This document shows positions 10,812 to 22,141 of a stretch of DNA of 64,000 bases, one piece after another. A program made the translations under genes and the position numbers. The notes beneath the pieces were generated by a model. The model was not told the DNA's origin. It made no database searches and was given only the letters and a program-made list of their open reading frames with translations. The DNA is from Dugong dugon. Its lineage: Eukaryota > Chordata > Mammalia > Sirenia > Dugongidae. Within the stretch, counting starts at the first letter, position 1, and each line of letters starts with the position of its first letter. Where the stretch lies: NCBI GenBank assembly GCA_030035585.1, contig CM057482.1, positions 13,441,001 through 13,505,000 on the forward strand. Direction: 5' to 3'.

Positions 10812-11700
10812 TTATTAGTCCATCTACTTTTTAAATTTCAATAATTTTATCTTTCATTACCAGATCGCTAATTGGTTCTTTTTCACAACCAGCTGTCCCT
10901 GTTTCTTATCTCTCTGAGGATTTATAACCACATTTATTTTTATGTCCTCTGCTGGTTACCCTGTTAACTTTCTTTCCTCAGGTAGGAGTTTGTTTGTTGG
11001 GTCTGTGATCTCTTTTTTATAGTTTTGGCAGTCCTCAAGAATGTGTTCATTCTTGACTGTTCGTGCATTTTTGCAACTGCAGTGTCTTGCTAGGCTGACA
11101 GCTGCCTCTGGCTGAGCAGTGTGTGTATGGGAAGCGGCTAAACAGCTGCTGGAGCTTGTGCTCCATACTATTTTGATGGGCAGGACCTGCTGCTGGGTGG
11201 GGACCCTTAGCAGCTGGGCTTCTAGACTTGGATGTTTCTCATTCCTCCCAGACTTCAACAGCCACTTAGTAAACAGCCATTTTTCATTAATGCAAGTAAT
11301 TACTCCCAAGTTCTTCCACACACAGTACATAGAGGAATGGAAGGTTGACAGGCCTGGCTGCTCCTACTAGAGTTCCCCCAATTAATTCTTCTATCAGTTG
11401 CCCCAGGGAACTCTTTTGCATCCAACTTTCTTCCATCACCTCTGGACATGGAACATCTTGGTGTTCCACCCTCCTTTGGTGTGGCTCACTTCAGCTGTTG
11501 CTGTTTCCTTCTTTAATACAATTCTGTGTGCTTTCAGTCTCAGAGCTTCCTCAGAGTTTTGGACTGTAGAGAAAACACCTTCTTGCTTTTGAATATATAT
11601 CTTGCCCCCTTTTCTTTTCCAAGGTTGAGAGTGGGCTCAGTCTGCCATATTCATATATATATAATTATATTAAAAATTTTGTATTTTTCCACCTGCTGTT
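10812..11700. other. No gene recognised
   Basis: Short frames on both strands (10956-11735) overlap each other and show no domain. The region may hold old LINE sequence. An AT-rich (AT)n-like stretch is at 11650-11680. Confidence 0.35.
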
Positions 11701-11708
11701 GTAAAAAC

Positions 11709-11865
11709 ATGGAGCCCTGGTGGTGCAGTGGTTAAGAGCTATGGCTGCTAACCAAAAGACTGGCAGTTCGAATCCACCAGCCACTCCTTGGAAACCCTAT
11801 GAGGCAGTTCTACTCTGTCCTGTAAGGTTGCTATGAGTTGGAATTGACTCCACAGCAATGGGTAT
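11709..11865 (+). repeat. AfroSINE, short form
   Basis: Complete from 'ggagccctggtggtgcagtgg' to 'ccacagcaatgggta'. The flanks share a TTGTAA-type motif ('ttgtaaaaac' on the left, 'ttgtaacaat' on the right), a probable target duplication. Confidence 0.93.
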
Positions 11866-12060
11866 TGTAACAATATAGTCTACTGTAACAGATGTACCAT
11901 AAGTAGGTGGCTTTAAAGAACAAAATTTATTTTCTCACAGTTCTAGAGGCTAAAAGTCCAAATCAGGGTCTCGGCTGTGTTAGTAGCCCCAGGCCTTCCT
12001 TGGTTCCTTGGCGATCCTCACATAGATTTTGTCTTCCCCCATGTGTGCGTCTTTCAATGT

Positions 12061-12570
12061 TGTCTTAGTCATCTAGTACTGCTCTAACAGAAATACCACA
12101 AGTGGATGGCTTTAACAAAGAGAAGTTTGTTCTCTCACAGTCCAGTAGGCTCCAAGTCCAAATTCAGGCATCAGCTCCAGGAAAACGCTTTCTCTGTTGG
12201 CTCTGGAGGAAGGTCCTTGTCATACATCAATCTACCCTTGGTCTGGGAGCTTCTCTGCACAGGAACCTCGGGTCCAAAGGATGTACTCTGCTCCCGGCAC
12301 TGCTTTCTTGGTGGTGTGAGGTTCCCATGTGTCTCTGCTCACTTCTCACTTTTATATTTCGAAAGAGATTGGCTTAAGACACTATCCAATCTTGTATACC
12401 TCATCAGTATAACTGCCGTTAATCCATCTTATTAGATCATAGTGATAGAATTTACAACACATAAGGAAATCACATCAGATTACAAAATGGTACACAATTA
12501 TACAATACTGGGAATCATGACCCAGCCAAGTTTACAAATATTTTTGTGGGGCACAGTTCAATCCATCACA
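12061..12570 (-). repeat. MaLR-type solo LTR, nested
   Basis: Begins TGTCTTAGTC (the reverse complement of the LTR end) and ends 'caatccatcaca'. 510 bp. Flanks are AATGT and TATGT, a 5-bp duplication with one mismatch. It lies inside the older LTR. The two forward frames at 12102-12435 are antisense translations of this LTR. Confidence 0.9.
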
Positions 12571-12702
12571 TATGTCTAATCTGATCTTTTAATAATTCAG
12601 AAATGATTAGATTTAGAATCCACTCTGCTTGGGTATGATCTAATCAACACAACAAACAAAACCCTGTTTCCCAACAGGATTACATCCACAGGTATAGGAG
12701 TT

Positions 12703-13983
12703 AGGATTCCAACACATATTTTTTGCTGGGAGTTTTTTAATTACCTTTTCCATCTCTTCTTTTGTTATAAGTTTATTTAGTTGTTCTACCTCTGTTTGTG
12801 TTAGTTTAGTAGGTCTTGAGTCTCTAGAAATTTATCAATTTCCTCTAGGTTTTCAAATTTATTAGAGCACAATTTTTCATAATATTCTGTTATGATTCTT
12901 TTAATTTCAGTTGGGTCTGTTGTGGTATCACCCATCTCATTTCTTACACGGGTTATTTGCTTTCTCTCTTGTTTTTCTTTTGTCAGTTTGGCCAATGGTT
13001 TATCCATTTTGTTTATCTTTTCAAAGAACCAGCTTTTGGTCTTGTTAGCTCAGTTTTTTTCGATTCTCTATTTCATTTAATTCTGCTATAATTCTTATTA
13101 TTTCCTTTCTTCTGGTGCCCGAGGGCTTCTTTTGCCTCTCTCTTTCTACTTGTTTGAGTTGTAGGATTAATGTTTTGATTTTGGCCCCTTCTTCTTTTTG
13201 GATGTGTGTATTCATTGCTATAAACTGATCTCTGAGCACTGCTTTTGCTGTGTCCAAAGGTTCTGGTAGGGTGTGTTTTCATTCTCATTGGATTCTATGA
13301 ATTTCTTTATTCCATCCTTAATTTCTTCTGTAACCCAGTAGTTTTTGAGCAAGGTGTTGTTCAGTTTCCAAGTGTTTGATTTTTTTTCCCTTGCTTTTTC
13401 TGTTATTGATTTCTACTTTTATGGCTTTATGGTCAGAAAAGATGCTATGTAATATTTCAGTGCTTTGGATTCTGTTAAGGCTTACTTTATGGCCTAATAT
13501 ATGGTCTATTTTGGAGATATTCCATGTGCGTTTGAAAAGAAAGTATACTTGGCTGCTGTTGGGTGGAGTGTTCTGTATATGTCCATGAGATCAAGTTGGT
13601 TGATTGTAGCATTTAGATCTTCCATGTCTTTATCGAGCTTCTTTCTGGATATTCCATCCTTCACCAAAAGTGGTGTTTTGAAGCCTCCTACTCTTATTGT
13701 GGAGCTGTCTCTCTCTCTTTTCAATGCTGTTAGAGTTAGTTTTATGTATCTTGGAGGCCTGTCATTGGGTGCGTAAATATTTATTATAGTTATGTCCTCC
13801 AGGTTATTGATCCTTTAATCATTATATAGTGGCCTTCCTATCCTTTGTGTGGATTTATCTTTAAAGTCTATTTTGTCAGAGATTAATATTGCCACTCCTG
13901 CTCTTTTTTGAGTGTCGTTTGCTTGATATATTTTTTTCCATCCTTTGAGTTTTAGTTTGTTTGAGGATTCCAACACATATTTT
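12703..13983 (-). repeat. L1 ORF2 internal fragment with a perfect 20-bp target duplication
   Basis: About 1.24 kb of L1 ORF2 in antisense, covering the end of the endonuclease and the start of the reverse transcriptase region. Minus-strand pieces at 13815-14012 ('KGWKKIYQAN'), 13506-13724, 13045-13257 and 12801-13007 align in order with those of the full L1 at 49.0-50.3 kb. AGGATTCCAACACATATTTT occurs at 12703-12722 and 13964-13983. The fragment lacks the L1 3' end: its sense 3' limit is at an A run that in the full L1 is internal to ORF2 (49000-49009). Stops and frameshifts make it non-functional. Confidence 0.92.
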
Positions 13984-14009
13984 GAGGAGACACAATTTAA
14001 TCCATAACA

Positions 14010-14559
14010 CATATTTTCAGATATGTGGATATAAATTGTGTGTGTGTACGTTTTCTAGCTCTGTCTACTGACAGGGCCTAGAGACAATGACACTTTGGTA
14101 ATAAACAGCACATCTGTTGCCCAGATCTTGGTTTCTAAAAAGCATTAACCACTAAAAGTAATCAAGGCTTCTTTGAAGAAATAACTGATTCTAGGGCTGA
14201 GGCATGGGGCATACAAGATAAATCTGGAACATCTTGTTGTTCCAGATAGTATGGATGTGCTTAAAAAAAAAAGCGGGGTTATGTCAAAAGACATAGGAGC
14301 CAGCTTGAAGGGGCTCCCACTGGCCAAACCTGGGACAGTTAAAGCATCACAATAAATAATGATATAACAAAATATAACTCATGAATAAAACAGGAATCCA
14401 CATATCTATGCTGATATAAATAAATAAATAAATAAATGAGGGGAGGGGACTGCTTCCTTAGAGTAGAATGAGGAAGGGTAGATGGAATTATAAGAACACC
14501 ATTTGACAACCACCATAGTAATAACTGTTTCAAGCAAGGATCACCAATGGTTGATAACA
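14010..14559. other. Probable old LINE-derived sequence
   Basis: Contains an (AATA)n run at 14417-14437 and text resembling old L1 3' UTRs. No target duplication or clear ends. Confidence 0.35.
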
Positions 14560-15230
14560 CTAGCGGTAAAAGGTGGTGGCATCAGACTTTGCTTAACTTC
14601 AGGGGGAGACAGGAGAATCAAGATCAGCCCAAGGCTGACTCCTATGATGTGGAGGTCAGACATACCTCCATTCTCCAACCTTTTTACCAATTCTGACACC
14701 AGCTATCCTCCCTACGGCACTCTTTACTCCTCTGCTGGGTTCGACAATTCGTTGCAATGCCCACACAGAACTCAGAAACTGTACTTACAGTTAAGTGATT
14801 TATTAACGAAGTAATAGGCTACACCTCGAGATTGGGATCAGGAAGCATGTAGGCAAGGTCTGGAAGGCTTCCCTGAACTAGAGAGCACATCCCTCCCTTC
14901 TTCAGTGCAGCTCTCTCAGCTCCTCTTGGCCATGCTAGCAAGCAGGCAGGACCTTCTCTCTGCCGTGCATGCCCCCTCTCAGCTGTGCAGACCTCCTCTC
15001 AGCCCCCTCAGGACGGGCCTCCTCTTGGCCCCCTCAGAACAGGCTTCCATTTAGCTGGGCTTGCCATCTCTCAGCCATGTAGGCCTCTTGGCCTTCAACT
15101 TCCTTGCCATCAGCCTCTCCACTGCTGACTAACCCAGCTCACAGCCAGTGTAGCAGCTTTGTTCAGCTATCTTAGCTGTGTTCCTAGAAGCATGTTTGTG
15201 CCATCACCACCGACTCTCCTGCAGGGCCCT
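14560..15230. repeat. Possible old LTR-like sequence, unassigned
   Basis: The stretch at 14690-14800 shares 'ttctgacacca', 'cacagaactca' and 'acttacagtta' motifs, in order, with 62135-62250, suggesting two copies of one old LTR family. From 14880 to 15130 there are imperfect repeats of a 'cctcctctcagcc'-type unit. No ends identified. Confidence 0.35.
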
Positions 15231-15750
15231 CTCGTGGACTAAATTATGTCCCCCAAAAATATGTGTATTGATTTGGCTAGGCCGTGATTCCCAGTATTGT
15301 GTGATTGTTCATTGTTTTGTCATCTGATGTGGTTTTCTTATGTGTTGTAAATCCTATCTCTATGATGTTAATGAGATAAGATTAGTGGCAGTTATGTTAA
15401 TGAGGCAGGACTCACTCTATCTACAAGATTAGACTGTGTCTTAAACCAATCTCTTTTGAGATATAAAAGAGCAGAGAGACATGGGGACCTCACACCACCA
15501 AGAAAGCAGCACCAGGAGCAGAGCACGTCCTTTGGACCCAAGGTTCCTGTGTGGAGAAGCTCCTCAACCAGGGAAGACTGATGACAAGGATCTTCCCCTA
15601 GAGCCAACAGAGAGAGAAAGACTTCCCCTGGAGCTGACACCCTGAATTTGGACTTTAAGCCTACTAGACTGTGAGAGAATAAACTTCTGTTTTGAAGCCA
15701 TCTACTTGTGGTTTTTCCGTTATAGCAGCATTAGATGACTATGAAGGGCC
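15224..15750 (+). repeat. MaLR-type solo LTR
   Basis: LTR body about 15231-15743 ('cgtggactaaattatgtccc' start, 'agatgactatga' end). It has TATA-like 'gatataaaag' near 15460 and AATAAA near 15680. Flanks share GGGCCC, consistent with a target duplication of slightly uncertain length. The first bases of the LTR have mutated. Confidence 0.85.
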
Positions 15751-16077
15751 CCTTATGGATCTCTTACGGTCTTCAGTGTTATAGCCCTTGACCTGTGTAA
15801 CAGCAGCTCTTTTAGCAGGTTCACCACTTTCTCTCTGCTTCTTCTCCCTTCTTGCCTCTCTTGACTTTTCTCCTTTTCTTCTTTCGTTTTGAAACTTCTA
15901 TGGGTTAGCTTCACATGTAATCAATCTCCTTATCAATGTCAAGCCATGGCCCTCCCAGCAGGGCCACAGACTGACCAGTCCCCTCAGTGGACCACAGTTA
16001 CTTTATTTGCATAGTCTGTAGTGATTTCATTTGCATAGTCTATAGTATATGGACCAGTCCCTGCACAGTGAGTAAAA
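15751..16077. other. Spacer, nothing assigned
   Basis: Short internal repeat 'tttgcatagtctgtagt' / 'tttgcatagtctatagt' at 16006-16045. No gene. Confidence 0.4.
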
Positions 16078-16289
16078 TACCGTATTTTTGCAAATAACAC
16101 AAGTATTCTATGTTTGTTTGCCAGCTGTGCCCTCCCGCTTCGACACATTTTCATAAGTGCACTATGCCAATAAAAAATAAAAATTGGCATAGTGCGCTTA
16201 TGAAAATACCTTTGGGGGGGTGGGGAGGAGGGTGCGGTGGGCAAACAAATGCAGAATACCCACTTACATTATTTGTGTAAAAATCAGTA
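16078..16289. mobile_element. Fold-back (MITE-like) DNA element of 208 bp
   Basis: Arms are inverted copies along nearly the whole length. The central arms (16147-16171 and 16183-16207) are 25 bp with one mismatch around an 11-nt loop. The outer arms (16080-16146 and 16208-16287) pair more loosely, for example 'attctatgtttgtttgcc' against the reverse complement of 'ggcaaacaaatgcagaat'. TA occurs at 16078-16079 and 16288-16289. No coding capacity. It looks like a palindromic non-autonomous TA-targeting transposon; family not identified. Confidence 0.72.
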
Positions 16290-16499
16290 GATCAAGCACA
16301 GGGCAGGCTGTAGGCCAGGGCCAGAGAAAAAGTGTCAAATCACCCTCAAGTTGTTTGCAGCTTACCCAGGAAATGTCAATCAACCCAGACAAAAGTAACA
16401 AATCCTCTAGCGTAGAAAACTAGGGCAAAGGTAACACCTCAAGGCTTAGGGGAAAAATTTCTCAAGCTGTTTTTCCAAAGAACCAAGGCAAAAGGCCAC

Positions 16500-17300
16500 G
16501 TAATGGAACTCCTTTCACCAAAAGTGGATAAAAATTTGATGAGAAACAAGATATTTACAGAATCTTGATGTATCTCCCCACAAGATGCTTATTCATTATA
16601 AAGGGAGAAGTGGTAAGTTTACCATGGAGAAACCTGGCAGTCACCATCTTAATCAGGTGATCAAAGTGAACCTCACCAGTCATATGACAGGGAGACATCC
16701 GGTGCTTCCTGATTTGATAAGAACATACCATCACCTCTGTCAAATTCCTGACCAAAATGCATCACCAGAATATAATCATGAAGAAACATCAGACAAACCC
16801 AAATTGAGGGACATTTCTACAAAATAACTGACCTGTTCTGTTCAAAAGTATCAAAATCATGAAAGACAAGAAAAGATTTGAGAAACTGTTGCACATCAAA
16901 GGAGACTACAGACGTGACAACCAAGTGCAGCATGTGATGCTAGATTGTATTTTAGGCCAGAAAATATATATATAATTTTCCCTTTTAATATAAAGGATTT
17001 TATTGGGACAATTGGTAAAACGTTTATGCCTGTGGATTAACTAATGGTATGTATCATTGTATCATAGGAGCTACGGTGGCACAGTAGTTAAGAGTTTAGC
17101 TGTTAACCAAAAGGTTGGCAGTTCACATCTTACCACCCACTCCTTGGAAATTCTATGGGGTAGTTCTACTCTGCCCTATAGGGTTGCTATGAGTTGGAAT
17201 CAACTCAAAAGCAATGAGTTTTCTTATTTTATTTTTTTTTTTTTGGTATCATTGTTAATTTCCTGATTTTGATTATTGTTACGTAAAATAGTCTTTGTTT
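16500..17300 (+). repeat. Old LINE 3' UTR-like repeat, split by AfroSINE
   Basis: Text such as 'caaattgagggacatttctac', 'catgaaagacaagaaaag' and 'gttaatttcctgattttgat' follows a familiar mammalian-wide repeat that I take to be an old L1 3' region. The 56030-56160 segment looks like the far 3' part of the same family. Frames here are not genes. Confidence 0.45.
17069..17245 (+). repeat. AfroSINE, short form
   Basis: Diverged but complete: 'gctacggtggcacagtagtt' head, 'aaccaaaaggttggcag', and a tail running into a T-rich stretch (17223-17245). 'gtatcat' flanks on both sides suggest the target duplication. Confidence 0.9.
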
Positions 17301-18339
17301 TTAGAAAAAAATACATTGAAGTATTTGGGGTAAGAAAAACCAAAACGCACACACTTACAGGCACATATTTTTATGCTATTGAAAATTTTTCCATAAACAT
17401 CTGCTATAGAGGGCTGTATAAGGCTTCATTGGCTGGGTGCCTTGTAACTCACTTAAGACCTTCCTATTGGACATTCCAATTATTTCTAATTTTTCCCTAT
17501 GATAAATAATACTGAAATAAACACACTTGTATTTAATAATCTGTCCACATTTCAAGTTTCTCTGGATAAATCCACAGAAATATTTACCACTAATCCACAA
17601 CCAGTTTACCTGGTTATGAACATTTTTAGACTCTTGATATATAGTTGATTTGTGTGAATTGGAATAACCTAATCATGTTATGCATATTCTCATTCATTTG
17701 AAAGGTTTGCTAAGAATTATATTTTGTGTTGTTTTAACTGGCATTTCCTTAACCATTAGAAACGTGACTTTTTTCCCCTAAAGTTAGAAGCTTTTGCAAG
17801 TATTTGTTCCTGGTTCCCGAGGGGATTGTGACAGTCACACATTCTTCTCTCGGGTGAGAATAGCAAAGCTGTTGGCAACTTCTAAGAAGTAATAAGCAGC
17901 GATTACCATACTACAGCACGCTGTCAAGCCACTTGTGATACAACCACGTTATGGCACAAGATTGAATTGACAATTTATTTAGACTCCTAGAAGTAGAACA
18001 CACAATATCGCCAGGGAAGGATAAAGAGTGGGTGATGGGAGGAGGTAATTTCTTTGCCTGCTTGTTTATCTACTCTCTCTTCTTCCTTCTAAATATTGAT
18101 AATACAATGTGTATATGATTTGGCAGACATTAAGAAGATTCAGAGCTATGAGGCAAGCCATCTTTCCTCTGAGAGCATACACTCTAGTGAGGGCAATAAG
18201 ATTCATGCCTCCTGATTCCAGGGCAAGGGGGCCAAGCCTGCATCCCCAGTCTTCCAACATGGCCCCAGTCGCCCTTTACAAGCATCCTTGCACTACCCAC
18301 TAATCTGATCGCTGTTTTTTCTCTGAAACATCCCTCACT
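17301..18339. other. AT-rich spacer, no gene recognised
   Basis: Frames at 17276-17600 and 18066-18303 overlap on opposite strands and show no domain. Some of 17380-17720 may be old antisense LINE. Confidence 0.35.
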
Positions 18340-18720
18340 TTTCTTCTCGGCATCTGGCTGTGCCTGGAGTTCCCTTACTTCATGGCCCCTCATCTAACCT
18401 GATCATCCTTCAAGGCCTAACTCAAACGCCACCTCCTTGAGGAAGTCTCCTCTGCCCGCCCCTCCAACCGCACACACAGTTAGACGTGATGGCATCTTCC
18501 TCCGAGCTCCCTCTGTACTCTCCACGCTTCATGGCACTCGGCACTTTAGCCTTGGCACTGTGGCTGTCATTATACTGGTCATATGTCCTCAGATGGTCTG
18601 TGAGATCTTAGAGGGTAGGAGCTGGTCTGACTCATCTTTGCCACCCCACGCCACCAAGCACGGATCCTGGTGTGTAGAAGGCACTCAGTGAACACCCGGA
18701 TGAGGGGATGAATGAACACA
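18340..18720 (+). repeat. L2 LINE 3' end
   Basis: Characteristic L2 order: 'tcaaggcctaactcaaacgcc', 'ccttgaggaagtctcctctg', 'gagggtaggagctgg', 'aaggcactcagtgaacac', ending near 'gatgaatgaac'. Old and diverged; no frame remains. Confidence 0.85.
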
Positions 18721-18789
18721 TCTATACCATATCCTACCGTTTCACAGTTTCCCCCACATCTTCAGTGTGTGCACTGTGTGCAAAAGACT

Positions 18790-19825
18790 AGACTACTTTA
18801 ATCCATTGCTGGTGGGAATGTAAAATGATGCAGCAGCTATAAAAAATAGTTTGGTGGTTCCTCAAAAAAAAATGAACATACAATTACCATATGAACTAGC
18901 AATCCCAATCCTAGGTATACACCCAGAAGAAGTGAAGGCTGGAACTCAAACAGAAACCTGTACACTAATTTAATTGCAGTGCTTTTCATGATAGCTAAAA
19001 GGTGGAAACAATCGAAATGTTCAACAGACGAATGGATAAGCAAAATGTGGTATATACATATAATGGAATATTATGCATCCATAAAGAGAAATGGTATTCT
19101 GATGCATGCCACAACATGTACAAACCTTAAAAACATTATGCCGAGTGAAATAAGTCAGTCGTTAAGGGACAAATAATGTATGATCTCACTTATATGTTGT
19201 TGTTGCTGTTAGGTGCTGTCAATTCAGTTCCGACTGATAGTGACCATATGTACAACAGAACGAAATGCTGCCTGGTCCTGCTCCATCCTCACAATCATTG
19301 TTATGCTTGAGCTCATTATTGCAGTCACTGTGTCAATCCATCTCATTGAGGCTCTTCCTCTTTTTCACTGACCCTCTAGTTTACCGAGCATGATGTCCTT
19401 CTCCAGGGACTGGTCCCTCCTGATAACATGTCCAAAGTATGTGAGGCGAAATCTCGCCATCCTTGCCTTTTAGGAGCACTCTGGCTGTACTTCTTCCAAG
19501 ACAGATTTGTTTGTTCTTCTGGCCATCCATGATATATTCAATATTCTTCACTACCATAATTAAAAGGCATCAATTCATTTATATAAAATAAGCAAATATA
19601 TAGAAACCAAAGATTCTTAACGATTACTAGGGATGGGAGGGAAAGGGTGAGCTCTTGTTGAGGGGGCAACATTCAGTTTATGTTAATGGTGGTGGAATGT
19701 TTTGGAAAAGGATAGTGATAATGGTGGCACATGAGCTGTAAATGTGGAAGTTGTGTTGACAGATATTTTGGTGAGTATGTTTTCACCACAATAAAAAAAA
19801 AAGACAGGAAAAAAAAAAAAAAAGA
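18790..19825 (+). repeat. L1 3' end with A tail, split by an RTE fragment
   Basis: Includes the end of ORF2: the frame at 18979-19176 reads 'MLFMIAKRWKQS' then 'WYIHIMEYYAS', the usual ORF2 C-terminus. The RTE piece at 19198-19573 interrupts it. The 3' UTR resumes and ends in 'ataaaaaaaaaaga' and an A-rich tract at 19793-19824. Confidence 0.88.
19188..19586 (-). repeat. RTE LINE 3' fragment
   Basis: Antisense copy of the RTE 3' end, parallel to 53985-54350: tail 'gttgctgttaggtgc' first, then 'ccagggactggtccctcc', 'acatgtccaaagtatgtg', 'tcttctggccatccatg'. Flanks TCACTTATAT and TCATTTATAT are a probable target duplication with one mismatch. The RT C-terminus is only partly present. Confidence 0.85.
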
Positions 19826-19924
19826 CTGGTTGAGGTGTCAAGCCATCACCTCTGAGAAAACACTGCACACAGTGGGGTCTATGGGCAAGTCTCCAAAGGA
19901 AGAGCAAGAACTGGGCATGTGAGC

Positions 19925-20085
19925 ATGGAAAGAACAATGGACTGGGACTCAGGAAGCATGAGTTCCTTCTCCAGCCCCCCTGTGTGACCTTGGAAGTCTA
20001 CTCCCTCCTTTCTGGGCCTTGATCTACCCATCTGTAGAATGGGAGTTGAGGTGATCTCCAAGGGTCTTTCCCTCTTACACATTCA
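19925..20085 (+). repeat. MIR-type SINE
   Basis: 'tggactgggactcaggaagc', 'tgtgtgaccttggaagtc', 'ctgggccttgatctacccat', 'ctgtagaatgggag' are in sense MIR order. Confidence 0.85.
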
Positions 20086-20089
20086 CACT

Positions 20090-21330
20090 TCTAGCCCAAA
20101 GTGTGTTGACTGCCCTGGTAGCCCCCCAAAGCTTTTGGTACTCAGAGACTAAACCAGAAAAGAGAAAGCAGCTGTGAGGTATGGTGAATATAAGCTCTCT
20201 ATTTTCTTGAAAGCGGTGGCATTTCAGTAAAGATATTTCTCACATGTTAACCTCTTGGGTTTCATAAATTATTTTATTTATATACGTGTGGCCTGAGATA
20301 AACATGCACTCCTGTTGTGAAAAGTAATCATGGATATAAAGGGCAATCCAGGCACAGCCCAGAAGATCAACTGTCAAAATAAAGATGAGTCCATTTTCTA
20401 GGTATTGCCCCATTAGGGTCCATGCCCTGGAGCAGTTGAGCCAATGAAACGTACTCCAAGTCAGAAAGAGTGAGAAAGTTTATTCAGGAGGTGTCCACCA
20501 ACGGGGAATCTGACAGCAAAGCAGGCTGTCTCTATGGAGTCCCAAAAGGCATTTTTACATTAGAGCTTATATATGATTTTTACAGGTTAGAAGTGTCTTT
20601 GTAGCCAACAGATGGCATGGCCAGATGAGTTATTCATTACAAGGTAATTACAAGAGATGCTTTATCAGACTAAAGAGACACATGCCAGACATCTCCTTAT
20701 CAGGCTAAAGATTTACAGACCAGACATCTGGGCTCTAATCTCCATGTGGGGGGGTCATAAGTCACAGGTGGCCAGACAGAGCAAACTCATTAACAAAGAT
20801 ACGTGAAAAGGAGAAGACAGGCAGAAAAAACGTATCGGTTCATCATGGCATTAGTTATGTCAAGCTCTCAATCGCCCATTTTAAAAGGAGAAAACATGCT
20901 GTGGAGTATTAGGGTCACATATGCAAATATATATGTATGTATGTAAATGCATAGAACAGGGCAGAGAAGGGGACACACCAAACTGATAATGATGGTTTCC
21001 TTCAAGGAGGTAGGGGGGGACTGGGATCCATCAGGGGCTCCAAAAGAACTGTAGCCTTGTCAGCAGTGTTCAATTTTTAACAAGGAGAATGCATCCGTGA
21101 ACTATTTGTATAATTAGAAATTAAATAATAATCGTAATAAATCTAAAAGTTCAAGGTAATGTTTAGTGCTGCACTGCCATAATTTTGAGTCTTGATACTT
21201 GCATGGGTACATCTCTTTATTTTTATTTTCCCGTCTTTGTCTATCTATCTCCTGTCTAAATATGAGGTTAGGAAATCATTAAATTTCCAGAAACAGAGGT
21301 GGCCCTCAGACCATTGCTTGGAGACAGAGA
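20090..21330. other. Spacer; possible old LTR at 20430-20880
   Basis: 'gagaaagtttattcaggagg' near 20471 and the following text look like an old antisense LTR, but I found no TG/CA ends or target duplication. Short (ATGT)n at 20925-20945. No gene. Confidence 0.3.
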
Positions 21331-21405
21331 ATCCTACTGCAGGGCCACGTTGTGCCTGATACATAGTAGGTGCTCAATAAATGCTCAGAGAATGGACAGG
21401 TAATA
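21330..21405 (+). repeat. L2/MIR 3' terminal motif
   Basis: 'cctgatacatagtaggtgct' followed by 'caataaatgctcagagaatg', the end common to L2 and MIR. Too short to choose between them. Confidence 0.65.
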
Positions 21406-21795
21406 TCTATGAACCTGCCCCTGTGCTGGGTGGTGGAGGGCTTACAATGACATACAACAATATGCCTGTCCCAGAATAACTTATCATTTCATTGGGAAGA
21501 CACCGAACGACACTTACAAAGCAATTAGAGGACAAAATATATGCAGTCAGATGCTAATCTGGGTAGTTTAAATTCTGAGTGCTGAGCAGACAAAGATGAA
21601 TGAGATCCTTGTGGACCTGGGGGCCAGAGGAGGCTTTAGGTACTTGAAGTAGAACTGGGCATGGAATGAAGTGCCCTCCTCTTAGGGGGTACCACAACAG
21701 CTGTTACGCAGCAGCATTACTGTGGTCAAGAAAAGCAAATGCCGAGTCTTTGATACATTAATGGGCGGAGCAAGCCTCCATGGGATCATGAAACC

Positions 21796-22141
21796 TTTGT
21801 TGTTGTTGTTAGCTGCCATCCAGTTGACCCCCTACTCGTGGTGACCCCATGCACAATAGAACTAAATGCTGCCCAGTCCTGCACCATCCCCGTGATCCAT
21901 TGTGGATTGACCATTGTGATCCATAGGGTTTTTGCTGGCTGAGTTGTGGAAGTAAATCACCAGGCCTTTCTCCCTAGTCCATCTTAGTCTGGAAGCTCTG
22001 CTGGAACCTGTTCAGCATCAGAGCAACATGCAAGCCTACACTGACAGATGAGTGGTGACTATGCATGAGGTGCATTGGCTGAGATTTGAACCCGGGTCTC
22101 CCATATGGAAGTTGAGAATTCTGCCACTTAACTACCACTGC
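21796..22141 (-). repeat. Compound SINE: tRNA-Gly-like head, RTE leader, RTE tail
   Basis: Read on the minus strand. The head (about 22141-22068) runs 'ggcagtggtagttaagtggc' then 'agaattctcaacttccat', then a B-box-like 'gggttcaaatctcagccaat' and GCACC. This follows tRNA-Gly (GCC) from the D arm through the T arm to the CC of a mature tRNA end. Next comes a block like the RTE leader ('gcttccagactaagatgg'), then the RTE tail 'gcagctaacaacaacaacaa'. The frame at 21974-22195 is a shadow. Confidence 0.82.

Larger units (their letters stand above)
11866..14009 (-). repeat. Older MaLR/MLT1-like LTR split by an LTR and an L1 fragment
   Basis: Three pieces of one antisense LTR: 11866-12060, 12571-12722 and about 13984-14009. 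Together they parallel the copy at 31318-31823 ('cttgggtatgatctaat', 'acatccacaggtatagga', and an end like 'aatttaatccataaca'). A younger LTR sits at 12061-12570 and an L1 piece at 12723-13963. Its own left edge was disturbed by the AfroSINE. Confidence 0.8.

Noticed and set aside
22068..22141. A genuine tRNA-Gly gene on the minus strand
   Set aside because: The cloverleaf is degraded and continues directly into an RTE-like SINE body and tail with no terminator. It is a SINE head.
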